NCBI GenBank assembly: GCA_004431415.1
Contig: QPMI01000531.1
Coordinates: 62,001 to 126,000, forward strand
Source: Cyanophora paradoxa
Lineage: Eukaryota > Glaucocystophyceae > Cyanophorales > Cyanophoraceae
DNA length: 64,000 nucleotides
Reading direction: 5' to 3'
The position numbers and the translations under genes were made by a program. Positions 31,190-43,700 of this stretch are shown here, in pieces. The notes under the pieces are model-generated. The model saw nothing but the letters and a program-made list of their open reading frames with translations. It made no database searches and was not told the DNA's origin. The first letter of the stretch is position 1, and each line of letters starts with the position of its first letter.

Positions 31190-31755
31190 GGCCTGCGCTT
31201 AGCGACGGCCTGCGGCTGGGGTAGGCGCACCGGCTTCGGTCATCAGAACGCTGCTCTAACTATGTAGATCTAGAGCAGGAACCGAGCAATTAGCTATAGC
31301 TATAGCGGCGGCAGTGGCTGCTCGGGTACAACGTTGGCGCTGCGATGCCGGAGCTCGGGTACACGCGTTTCGGGCCAACGTTGGGGTACGCTCGGTTCGG
31401 CCCAACGTTGGGTACGCCCGGTTCGACCCCACTTTCAAATCGGGCGCAGCGCAGCTATCAAGTCGTTCTCGATCTTGGTTCGGCTGGCTATGGAAAAGCT
31501 CTTTGCGCATGCAATAAATCATGTCTTGCAATAAGAGGTCCGAACAACTATACACGGCAAGCTATGCAGTCAAACCTAGGCCTACGCTGGAGCCAAAGAG
31601 AGAGCAGGAGAGGAGAAAGGGAAAAGGCGGGAGCACGGGGGAAGCGCCGGGCCGCGTTGCGCGTCGGGCGGAGGAGTGTCGAGTCACCCCGCCGCGTCAC
31701 GCGCGGTGCGGCGCCGCGCGGAGCCCGGGACCCCGGGGAGGACGGGGGAGGGCGG
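31190..31755. other. Spacer with 27-bp minisatellite
   Basis: Lies between the F-box gene start (31189) and the dynein stop (31756). At about 31340-31430 an imperfect 27-bp unit (core TTCGGSCCAACGTTGGG, with GGTAC at the joint) is repeated about three times. It contains the palindrome CCAACGTTGG. The rest has no feature I can support. Confidence 0.7.
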
Positions 31756-34700
31756 CTAGTCCTTGGAGCAGAGGAGGGAGACGCCGCGGAGGATCCACTT
31801 GTTGGGCGGGTCCTCCGTGCGGACCTCCACGTCGAAGACGTAGTTCAGGTCCGTGCGCCGCGGGATCTTGTACACCGGGCACATGTACCTGCGCGGCCCC
31901 GCGCGTCAGCGCTCGCCGGGCGCCGGCGCGCGGCGGGGCGGGGCGCCGGGGGCGGGCGGGGGCGCACCGGACGCCGTCCTGCTTCTTCTCGGACTGGGTG
32001 ACGGCGGTGACGTAGAGGATGGGGATCGGGGAGAAGAGGATCTTGGGGGGCGAGTCGACGAGCTTGTTCTCCTTCTTCGACCACGAGGCGCCGTCGAGGA
32101 AGAGGCCGTAGATGTAGACGCCCTCGTCGGGGCCCTGCTTGCACTCCTCCTTCTCCAGCTTCATGATGTCCGTCGAGAAGACGACGTCGTCGAGGGCCCA
32201 GCCGTTGTGCTTGCGCGTCACCTCCTGCTTGACGGCGGTGAGGAAGCCCTGGGGGTTGAAGAAGCCGGTGAGCCAGTAGCAGGGGGGGCGGCCGTTGGTG
32301 ATCCATGAGGTGAGCTGCTCGGCGCGGCGGAGGAAGCCGTCGAACCAGAGGCCGACGGTGGGCGAGGGCCAGGAGACCTTGAGCCAGGCCGAGGGGACGC
32401 GGGCGTCGTAGAGCGAGTCGAGGCAGTCCTGCAGCTGCGCCGACATCACGATCGTCCCCGCGATCGCCAGCTTCAGGTCCAGCAGCATGCGCCGCGTGAT
32501 CCCGATCGCCTTCTGCAGCCGGTCGATCTCCTGCCCCAGGAAGATGTTGAGCGGCTTCGGCCCGCCCTGCTTCTTGATCTTCTCCTTGACCTCCTCCTTG
32601 TTGTAGTCCGCCGGCATCTTGGCGAGGAGGTCCTCGGCGATCTTGAGGACGATCTCCTCGCGGGTGAGGCCGCCGGTGGCGCCGCCCGTCTTCGGCTGCG
32701 TCTCGATGATCGTCGCGATCGTCTCCGTCGACTCCTTCGTCCGGAACGTCAGGTCCGCGTTCGCGTGCATCCCGAAGATCTGCCGCCCCGCGCGCGGTCA
32801 GGCACGGGCGATCCGCGGCGCGCGCGGGCTGGCGGGCGGGGCGGGGGCACCTCGGGGTTGTCGATGAGGGCGAGGGCGTCGATCTCGGCGCGGTACTTGG
32901 CGATGTCCGTCGAGTTCGGGATGCGGTAGCCCGGGTAGAAGACGAAGTTGGGGTCGAAGATGCGCGGGTTCAGGTACGTCTCCGCGTACGTGTTGAAGAG
33001 GCGCCGGTCGAAGTCGTCCGTGATGCGCCCGCCGTACTGGATCTCCGAGACCATGTACCGCACCGTCGTCCAGCTGATCGGGAGCTTCTTCGCCTCGCAC
33101 ATGAAGAGGTGGTTCTTGATGAAGGAGACGCAGGCGGAGAGGTCCGACTGGTTGAACTCGTACGGGATGTTCCACCCGAGGGGCCCGAACTTGCGCCGCT
33201 CCTGGACGACCGAGTGGAGGAAGCAGGTGGTGTAGAGCATCTGGCGCCACTCCGGCCGCGACACCGTGTCCAGCATGTCCTGGTTGACCCACAGGTACGA
33301 GCGCTTGAGGCCGGCGCGGATGCCGGCCGGCGCCTCGTTCGTGATCTTGATGGACATCTGGAGGAGGCCGATGGGGAAGCGCGGGTGCGGCTCGCTCGTG
33401 ATCCAAAGGCGGAACTCCGGCTCGATCTCCTCCATCTTGCGCAGCGTCTGCTCGAGCTCCACCAGGTAGTTGAGGCCCAGGTGGCAGTTCTGCAGCAGCA
33501 CCCAGTTGCCCTGCTGCACAGCCGTCGTGATCAGCTTGCGGGCCTGGATCTCCTGGCCCTGGCCCATCGAGATGGCGGGGCAGTGCTTCTTCTTCTTCTT
33601 GGCGAGCTCGAGGATGGAGTTGGTGGGGTCGGCGCCGGGGCTGAGCAGGCAGACGAAGGGCGTGCGGCAGGTCGACTCCTCCCAGGTCGCCTCGAAGGAG
33701 AGGGGGATGGGGTCCACGTAGCGGCGCCCGATGGCGTCCGTGATGTAGTCCTGCGCCGCCAGCAGCGTGCGGTCCTCGCGGAGCGACCGCACGATGAGCA
33801 TGCGCTGGAACTTGTTGAGGCGGTCCTCGTAGTCGGGGATCTTGCCCGTCTCGGGCGTCTCGAGGTCGTACCACGCCTTCCACTGGGAGTCGCCGCGGTA
33901 GAGCGAGTCGGGGAGGTCGCGGAAGACGGCGATGGAGGAGAGGGCGATGCAGTTGAGCCAGGCCGAGTCGGAGAGCCACTCGAAGGGCTTCTTGCGCGCC
34001 GACTTGATGTCCAGCGCGGCGCCGCCCTTGAGGAAGGCGTTGAAGTCGTCCGAGCTGATGTCCCCCGTCTTCATCTGGACCTTGAGGGCCATGAGGAGCG
34101 CGAACATGATCTTGTGCCGCTCGAAGAGGCCCCGCGTGATGTAGCAGTACGTCGCGTACGAGAGGTACTCGATGATGTTCTGGATGCGCTTCGAGGGGAG
34201 CGGCGCCTTCTCCGAGCGCGCGATGGAGAGGTCGAAGAGGCCGAGGAACTGGACGAGGGACGTCTGGTACATGACGTTCACCTGGGCCATCTCCGAGATG
34301 AGGAAGTAGAGGATGGAGCCGCGCGTCGCCACCGGGCGGTACTCCTCGCGCGCCACCACGATCTTCTTCTCCGTCTCGCTCGAGTTGGCGAGCTTCTCCT
34401 GCACCTCGGCGGCCGTCTTCTTCGTGTTGCCGAGCACCTCGAGGAGCGACGTGTCGTCGAGCAGGTTGCCCGACGACGAGGAGAGGCGGAAGAGGAGGTC
34501 GTCCTCCAGCTGCTTGATCTTCTTCACGTTCGAGTTGACCTCCTCGAGCAGCTTCTGCCGCTGCTCCTCCAGCTCCGCCTTCTCTCGCTGCACGACGCGC
34601 CCCAGCAGCTGGTCCTCCAGCCCCTTGATCGTCACCGTGAAGTCGATGATGGTCGTCTTGGCGGAGAGCTCGGGCGAGAAGTGCGGGTTCGGCAGCTTGG

Positions 34701-37700
34701 TCGTCATGATGAGCATGAAAGTCTCCACGTACTCGCACTCCTTGTCGGCGAGGGCGATCTTGAAGCCGCGCCCGCTCTTCTGGATGGCCTTCTCCAGCAC
34801 CGGGTCCAGCACGGGGTCGATCTCCTCCTCGATGTTCTCGATGAGGAGCGGCTTGCCGTACGCCATGCAGTCCTCCAGGTGCATGCGGAAGTTCTTGTCG
34901 GAGAGCTGCGACACGCGCAGCTGGTTCTTCTCCTCGCGGTTCTTGATCCACTGCAGGCCCTGGCCCTGCGGGTCGATGAGGATGGGCCACCGCGTCGACC
35001 GCGTGACCATGATGCCGTTCTGCGCGCCGCGCGTCAGCCGCCGGCCGGGGCGGGGCGGGGCGGGGCCGGGGGCGGGGCGGGGCGCGCCTGGATGGAGAGC
35101 TCGTCGGTGGGGAGGCCCTGCAGGTTCCACTCGCCGATGGTGCCCTCGTCGACGAGGAACTTGGTGACGGAGAGGCCCTCGGTGACGGGGATGTTGCGGG
35201 CCTTGCAGTCCGTGTAGAAGCGCTTGGAGAGGAGCATCTCGCGGAACTCCTGGTTGAAGGGCCCCACGTACGAGACGAAGGCGCACGCCAGCGCCACGTC
35301 GCCCACCAGCCGCTTGATTGTGTTCGCGAACTCCTTGCTCTGCTGCGTCCACCGGATCTTCTCGCCGGCGAGCCCGTTGATCAGCGACGTCGCCATCTCC
35401 ATCTTGCGCTTCGTCAGGTCGGCCTCCTCCTGCAGCCGCTGCTTCTCCGAGAGCGCCGCCTCGAACGTCTGGCGCATGGCGTCCAGCTCGCGCTCGCAGG
35501 CGTCCAGGTCGAGCTGGGCGGCCTGCGGGGCGCGGGGCCGGGTCAGGCGGGCGAGAGGGATCGGGGCCGGGGGCGCGGGCGCACGTGGAGCTTGGCGTTG
35601 GCGGCCTTGAGCTTGGCCTCGGCGATGCGCACGGACTCGAGCTTGGGGCCGACGATCTTGCGGCAGCGCGTGTACTCGACCATGGCGGCGACCCACTTGC
35701 AGAGGCCGGCGACGGCGCCGGCGCTCTTCTTGGCGGCCTCGAAGTTGAAGTCCTCCATCTCGAGGTACGGCTGCAGGAGCTCGATGGTCTCGTCGTTGAT
35801 GTCGTCGCGGCGGAACTCGAGGAGCTTGACGAGGAACTGCGTGTCCGCCATGACCTTGAGGGAGATCGGGTACGAGTCGAGGACCTGCAGGCGGCCCTTG
35901 AACTCGACCATCTTCGTGGGCACGATCTCCGCGTAGAAGAGCACGAGCACGCCGTCGAAGATGCGCTTGATGAGGTCCGGCGGGTTCTTCATCGTCTTCA
36001 GCAGCTGGATGTCCTTCGGCGTGATGCCCTTGAGCGCCTGCTCGGCGTCGCGCAGCGCCGGCTCGGCCGCCGCGAGGTCCTTCTGCGCCTCCGCCTTCTC
36101 CTCCGCGATGCGCGCCGCCTGCTCGGCCAGCAGGTTCGCCGTCGCCTGCACCTCCATCTTCTTCTTCTCGGCCTTGGTCGTCGAGACGCCGATCTCCTGC
36201 AGGAGCACCGCGGAGCGCTTCTGGGCGTCCGCGAGGTCGACCTCCTTCTTCTGCAGGTCGACCTTCATGACGGCGACCGTCTCCGAGGCCTCCAGCAGCT
36301 TGCGCAGGCCCGTGTCGATGTTGTTCGCCAGCTTGGAGATCTCCTTGAGCTTCTGCTCGTACACCTGGCGGAAGGTGGAGATGAAGGAGAGGTACGACTT
36401 GGGCGTGACGTAGACGTGGCGGCGGAAGCGCTGGAAGTACTCCTGCGTCGCCTCCGTCACGGTGTTGTGCACGCCGGCCATGTGCTGGATCAGCTGCTCC
36501 TTGACCTGCGGCGTGCACTCGATCGCGAAGTCCCCGATGAAGCGGCTCGCCACGTCCTTGAGGGCCGCCTCGGGCCACGGCAGGAACCAGTCGATGGTGC
36601 AGCCGGAGATGAGGCCCGGGAACTTGCGGGCGCGGACGCGGAACTTCTGGCCGACGGGCGAGAAGCAGAGCACGAGGTGAAGGTTGTCGCGGACGCGGTC
36701 GACGAAGAGCTTGTAGAGGTTCTCCGAGGTGTCGATGAAGCCCGGGAACTCGCCCTTCTTCTGCGCGTTCTTGACGACGGTGCGGAGGTCGTTGACGATG
36801 CCGTCCACCTCGTCCTTCTGGAAGAGGTTGGGGACCTCGCCCGTCGAGAGCACGAGGTTGATGTACTCGAGGAAGCCCTCCTCCTTGACCTCCGCGTCCG
36901 TGAAGATGAACGCGATCGGCTTGCCCGTCACGCCCGTCGTGCGGAAGAGCGCGCGCAGGTCGTCGTAGAGGTTGTTCGTGTTGTACGACTTGGTGATCGT
37001 AATCTGGAAGGTCTGGTAGCCGGCGATGTACGAGGCGAGGCGGGTGAGGGACTGCTTGCCAGAGCCGCCGACGCCGACGAGGAGGGCGGAGCCGCGGTCC
37101 ATGCGGATGATGCGGGAGATGCGCATGAGGTGCTTGAGGGCGTCCTCGAAGAGGACGAGGTCGAGCTTGCCGATCTTGGCCTCCTCGTTGTACTGCGACA
37201 TGAAGCCGTTGACGCGCTCGCGCAGCTGCGGCAGCGACTCCACGTAGCGGTAGATCTTGGGCGCCGCCATCACCTCCCCCGTCTCCGGGTTCTCGTACGG
37301 GTCCTCCAGGAAGTCTACGAAGTACATCGGCGACTTGACGATCTTCTCCGTGATCTCCTTCCCGAAGCGGTCCGTCGCCAGCTTGTTGATCTCCGCCTCG
37401 AACCAGTTCTTGTCGGCGTGGTCGATGAAGCGATCCGCGAAGACGCGCTCGCACTCGTGCTTCCAGAGCCCGACGACCACCGTCTCGTTCTGGATGATGT
37501 TGCGGGGGCAGACGGAGATGCCCTGGAAGACGCGGGAGAGGTCGCGCATGTTGAAGAGGTAGTGGAACTTGGCCGGCGTGGGGAGCATCTTGGCGGCCAC
37601 GCGCTCCCACAGCGTGATCGTGATGTCCGTCAGCATGTTGGAGACCTCGATGATGCGCGCAGAGAAGTTGCCCGTCTTGAAGCGGCCGCGGATGATGGAC

Positions 37701-40700
37701 CCGAAGACGGTGTCGATGGACTGGCGCGACGGCAGCGTCATGTTGAAGTTGTTGAACTGGCGCTTCAGGCGGTTCGGGATGTCGTTCTTGCCGCCTCCCG
37801 GGTGGTTCATGGCGCCGAAGAGCTGGATGTCGACGATGTTCTTGAACTCGCCGGGCTTCTCGAGGTTGTAGAAGCCCTCCTGGTCCATCAGCTGCCGCAC
37901 GATCTCGGCGGTCACCTGGTCGCCCCACTCGTTGATGTCCGGCATCGACATGTCGTCCAGGAAGACGAACATCTTCTTGCCCGAGGGCGGCCCGAACGTG
38001 CGCCCCTGCCGCTTCTCCACCGCCGACTCGATCGTGCGCTGGAAGAGCAGCGGCGTCGTCGCCGACGAGAAGTTGATCTTCTTCTGCAGGAACTGCTCCG
38101 AGTCCTGCCTCGAGATGTACTGCAGGATGACCGACGTCTTGGCCGTGCCGGGCCCGCCGATGAAGAGCACCGGCTTCCGCTGCTTCGCGATCGTGTCGAC
38201 GAGGTACTCGTACCGCGTCGAGTCCATCGTGGGCACGAAGAGGGTCGAGAACTGCGGGTCGTAGCCCGTCGGGTACGTCCACTCCGGGATCTTGGACTGC
38301 CACGTGACCCACTCGCCGGCGCCCTCCAGGGAGACGACGTGCTCGAAGACGGTGAGCGAGTCGGTGAGCTTGGGGACGTTCTGCGTGAGGGTCCGCAGGT
38401 GCGCGTCGAACTTGATGCGGTCCTTGATCTCGAGGAGGCCGCCGATGCCCCAGATGAGGCAGTAGATGAAGATGCGCTCGAGGTGCGCCTCGGGGTACAC
38501 CTCGTTGCTGTTCACCGAGTCCTCCAGGATGCCCGTGAGCAGGTTCACGATGGTCATCGCCGACGTGATCTGGGTGACGAGCATCATCGGCTTCAGCTCG
38601 AGCGCCATGAAGCGGAGCATCTCGTCGACGTATTTCTCGAAGAAGGCCCGCAGCAGCTGCGCCTCCGGCGGCCGCCGGGTCGCCAGCCACGACTCCACGG
38701 GCGGCTTCCAGCCCAGCTCGGATTCCGAGATGTAGATGATGCCGGCGCGCGACACGGTGGCCGGCGACGCGTTGTTCAGGTTCTCGACCTGCGCGGCACC
38801 GGCGCGCGTGAGCGGCGGCTTCTCGAGACGGGGCGCGCGGCGGCGGCCGCACCTCGAACATGAGCTTCATGAGGTTCGACATCGGGATGCGGTCGCCGTT
38901 GGCGAGCGTGAGGAGCTTGTTGTCGTCGAGCACGGTGTTCAGGTTCTCGATCCAGACGGCGTCGACGGGCCCGTCGAGGATGATCCAGGTGTTGTTGTTC
39001 TTGGTCTTGGAGGCCTTGCGCCAGAGGGCGGCGAAGATGCCGTCCGTCCAGTCGTTGGAGATGACGTCGAGGCGGCCGAACATCTGCGGCGCCGTGATGG
39101 CCTTCGGGTTCATGCGGAGCTCCTTGTGCGGGACGCCCGTCTCCGTGAGGGCCTTGGCGAGGATGTCGAGGCAGCGGCTCTTGCCCGAGCCGGCCGCGCC
39201 GACGAGCATGAGGCCGTGGCGCACGAGGCACATCTCGTAGAACTGGACGACCTTGTTGATCCAGTCCTTGTGCTGCTGGAGCGACGCCTCCCGGATCTGG
39301 TTCTCGATGGCCCGCTCGACCTCCATGTAGCGCGCCTTGTCGACGGTGATGCCGGGGAAGAGGTCGTTGATGAGGGAGAGGAAGAGCGGCACGTCCTCCG
39401 CCACGAACTTGGAGAGGTTCATGTCGCGGAGCGTGCGCATGAGCAGCACCGTCTCCGACTTGTCCGGGTTCGCGCGCTTCGTGGCGCCGGCCGTGCGGAG
39501 CACGGCGAGAATGTTGCGGAGGCCGAAGTCGTAGTGCGGCTGCTTGGAGAGCTGCTGCTCGCACAGGCCGTAAAGGACGAAGAACTTCTTGGAGAGGGGC
39601 GCGTTCTCGAGGAAGCCGCAGGCGGCGAGCTTGACCTTCATGATGATCTGGCGGTTGGGCACCATCATCGTCACGCCGCGGAAGAGGACCTTGAGGTTCT
39701 CGGGGAGCTCCTGGCGGCCGGCGTAGCCGGGGTTCATGGTGATGAAGAAGGAGCACTTGGGGTCGAGGGTGATGACTTGGCCGTCGGTGAAGACGATGTT
39801 GTCGCGCCGCTCGCGCATGCCCGTGAGGATGCAGGCCACCTGCTGGGCCACGACGGATAGCACCTCCAGCTCGATGCGGTTGAACTCGTCGAAGCAGCCC
39901 CAGCAGCCCGACTGCGCGAGGCCCTTCAGGATCTTGCCCATGGCGCGGTAGTCCATCTGGTCCGAGCAGTTGAACACGACGACGAACTTGCCGAGCGTGC
40001 GCCCCAGGTCTTTCGTCGTCTCCGTCTTGCCCGTGCCGGCGGGGCCGGCCGGGGCACCGCCGAGGTACATGCCGATAGCCTGCGCGGGGGACGATGCGTC
40101 AATCCGGGCCGCGCGAAGGGGGCGGGGCGCGGAGGGGCGGCGGGCCGGACCTGGGCCAGCGTGATGTAGCAGCGATCAGTGAGGGGCGTGATCACAAGAC
40201 GCTCCTTGCAGCCGAGGTACTCGTAGCAGTACTCGAAGTCGACGTCGGCGATCGAGATGATGCTGCGGGGCGGGGTCAGGGGGGAGGCGGGCCGGCGGGG
40301 TCTGGGCGGCGGCGCGGCAGGGGGCGCACCAGTTGTCGACGTCCTCCTTCCAGTAGAAGCGGCACTGCTTCTGCCACTCGAAGTCGAGGGGGTCCTTGAC
40401 CTTGAGGCGCACGAGGTCGTCGAAGGAGTCGCGCTGGTGGACCTGGATGGTGATGAGCGTCTCGATCTTGGTGCGGTCCAGCTTGGTGAGGTCCCGCGTC
40501 GTCATCGTGGAGAGCTCGGCGAGGATGCCCGAGATCTTCTTGAGCGTCGCCTGCATGATCTGCTTGTCGCTGCGGGAGCGGACAAGGGCCTCCTGGCAGT
40601 CCTGCGTCCACTGCAGCTGGATGCCGAGGAGGGCGACCTGGGCGGGGTACTTGGCGATGAACTCCTCGAGGGGCATGCTCCCGTTGATGTCCTCCGTCGA

Positions 40701-43700
40701 GTTGCGCACGATGTCCTTCATCGTCCGCTGCATCTCCTTCTCCAGCTTCGTCAGCCAGTCCTCGATGTTCCCCACCGCGTTCACCGCCGCCGACAGGTTC
40801 ACGTTCTCCCCCTCCGACGACTGCATCGCCGTCATCTGCGCGCGCGGCGGCGTCAGCGGTGGGGCAAGCGGGAGATCCAGGGCGGGCGCGGGGCGGGCTC
40901 GCCTTGTTGCGGTCGACGCGGTCGAAGGTGACGGAGCAGAGCGAGTCGAAGACGGACTGCAGGTGCTGCTGGATGGCCTGCGGCTCCGAGCCCTGGGACA
41001 GGATCTCGAGCAGGACGGTGTCCGACACGAAGTAGAAGCGGGGGAAGAGGTTGCGCTTCGCCTCGAGGTAGCCCGTGAGGGACTTCTGGCAGAGCTCGAG
41101 CTGCTCGGTGAGGTGCGGGAGCAGCGACTTGAGGAGGTCGTTGCCGAAGCACATCTGGATGACGTTGCGCGTCTCGAAGGCCTTGTTCATGATCTTCATG
41201 TAGTTCTTGTCGATCTGGGCGAAGCGCTTGGCCTCCTGCGGGAGCTGCTTGGCGATGTCGCCCGACGCGAAGACGGCCTCCATGTAGACCCACATGTTCT
41301 GCACGATGACCCACTGCTCGAGGATCTCGCTGATCGTCGAGAGCATCGTGTTCCACTTGGTGACCTCCTCCTTGAAGGGCGCCACGTAGCGGTTGGAGGC
41401 CATCGAGCCGAGCGCCATGCTCGACTCCTCCAGCTTCTCGATGATCTCGCCCGTCTCCTGGCCCTTGAGGAGCACGGGGCCGCGGTTCTTGAAGTTGGCG
41501 AAGGTGAGCTGCTGGTCCGCCCAGTCGTCCACGATCGTCTTGAGCTTCGTCTCGATGCCGAGCTCCTTGACGGCGGCGTTGCAGAGCTCCTCGATGTCCT
41601 CGCGGTTCGCCAGCAGGTTCGCCTCCATCAGGTGCGAGAGGCGCAGGAACTCGGGGTCCATGCGCAGCGTCTTGCCCGTGATCTGCATGAGCTGCTGCCA
41701 GTGCCGGGGCCGCATCGCCTTGTTGGAGAGCTGCTGCAGGAGCGGGAGCGACTCGAGGAAGTCGTCGATGGTCTTCTTGAGCTCCTTGTAGGCGTCCCAC
41801 TCGCGGAGCGCCTTGGGCATCTTCTTGCAGCTGTTCTGGAACTCGTTGACCTGGGAGGCCATGGCGTCGATGTTCGCGACGACGTCCACCCACAGGATGT
41901 CGCTGTAGCCGCCGATGACCGTGATGACGCGGTCGTAGAGCGAGTAGAGCTTGTCCAGCAGGTCCAGCTCCTTCTTCGTCTTCTTGAGCTCCGGGTACTC
42001 GGTGACGGGGAGGCCGAAGAGCTCCTCGCCGGCCGAGTAGGTCTCCCACTTGCGCTCGCGCTGCTCGTAGAGGGCCATGAACTTGCGGAGGCGCTCCATC
42101 GCGTCGTTCGGCGCCAGGCCGGCGACCATCGGCCCGTTCGCGTCGTAGTCGTTGCGGAAGAGGATGACGTCCGTGACGAAGACCTTGACCGACTTGACGA
42201 GGTCGCGCTTGAAGCCGGCCTGCAGCTGGGAGAGCGTCTCCGAGACGTCCGCCGCCTGCTTCCGCAGCTTCTTCCACGCGTAGCGCAGGTCCGAGACCAT
42301 GTCCACCTCCTCCTTCGGCACCCGGACCTCGTACTTGTGCAGCAGCTGGTACATCTCCTCGATCGGCCCCACCTGCATGTCGATCTCCGACTCCCGCTCC
42401 CGCACCTCCTTCAGGATGCCCATCACTGCGCCCCGCGCGTCAGGGTCGGCCGCGGCGCCGCGCGGCGCGCGCGGGGCGGGCGGCGGGCGCGGGCGCACCG
42501 ATGCGGACGTCCTCGAGGTCCTGGATCTGGCGGCCGAGCTTCATCTGGGTCTCCTTGATGTACTCCATGAAGGCCTCGAGGTCCTCCTTGGCCTGCGAGT
42601 GCAGGTTCTTCGCGTACTGCGCCTTCCACGCCGTCGCCTCGGCGCGGAGCGAGTTCTTGAGCGCCGCCGTCTCCAGCGAGAGGGCCCCGATGTTGTGCAC
42701 CGGCGTGATGTTCGCGATCTCCTGCTCGACGTCCATGTACTTCTTCAGCTCCGCCTCGAAGTCCTCCAGGGACGGGTTCTTCTTCATGAACTCCTGGTAG
42801 CTCGCCTGCATGTCCTCCTTCCACAGGAAGTCGTACTTGCGGAACGACTCGAGGTACTCGAAGACCTGCTTCTTCGTCCCCTCGATCGAGCCCGTCAACA
42901 GCAGCACCACCTGCGGAGCGAGGGGAGAGGTGAGCCCGGGCCGGCGCGGCGCGGCGCGGCGCGGCGCGGGGCCCCGCCCCGAGCAGCGGCAGCCGCACCT
43001 TGACGACCTCCTTGTCCTTGGCGACGAGGTTAAAGAAGGAGGCGTGGGTGCCGGCGGCGGCGTCGCGGTCGCGCTTCTCGCCCCACGCGTAGAGCTTCTT
43101 CGAGGCGCGGAGGATGGCGATGGCGGTGCGGTTGATGGAGGCCTGGATGTCGTCCAGCGACGGGTTCATGGAGACGTTCGGGATGGAGAGCTCGACGTTG
43201 ACGTCGAAGAAGGGCCGCTCCACGTACAGGAAGCCGCCCGAGGAGCGCGAGCCCAGGCGCTTCTTCAGGACCGTGAAGGAGGCCTTGGTCGCCTGCAGGA
43301 TGGCCTGGAACATCAGCCGCGAGTAGTAGTCCCGCAGCTTCTGGATGTCCTCGTCCGCCACGATCGAGCTGCCCATGTCCCCGCTGTCGATCGGGTAGTT
43401 GCAGATCATGCTGATCAGGTCGCCCACCGCCCGCTCCACCTCCAGGTTCTTCTGGTCCATGAACTGCGCGGGTCGGGGCCCGGGGCGTCAGCGCGGGGCC
43501 GGGGGCGCGGGCGCGGGCGGGGGCGGCGCGGGGCGGACCGTCGTCTGCTGCTCCATGTGCTTGAGCTGGGAGGAGACGAAGGACTCGACGGTGAAGGACT
43601 GGTCCGGGGGCAGGTCCACGAGGGTGCGCTTGGAGATGGACTTGAGGTTCGTCTCCACGCGGTTCTCGAGGATGTCGTTGATCTTGGAGACGAGGTCCTC

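Noticed and set aside
33109-35217. 702-codon open frame on the plus strand
   Set aside because: Antisense shadow of the dynein C-terminal exons; same reason.
35585-38863. 1092-codon open frame on the plus strand
   Set aside because: It is the antisense of dynein exons holding AAA3 and AAA4. Long antisense frames are expected because GC-ending codons leave few stops; its protein is Arg/Leu/Val/Glu shadow sequence without domains.
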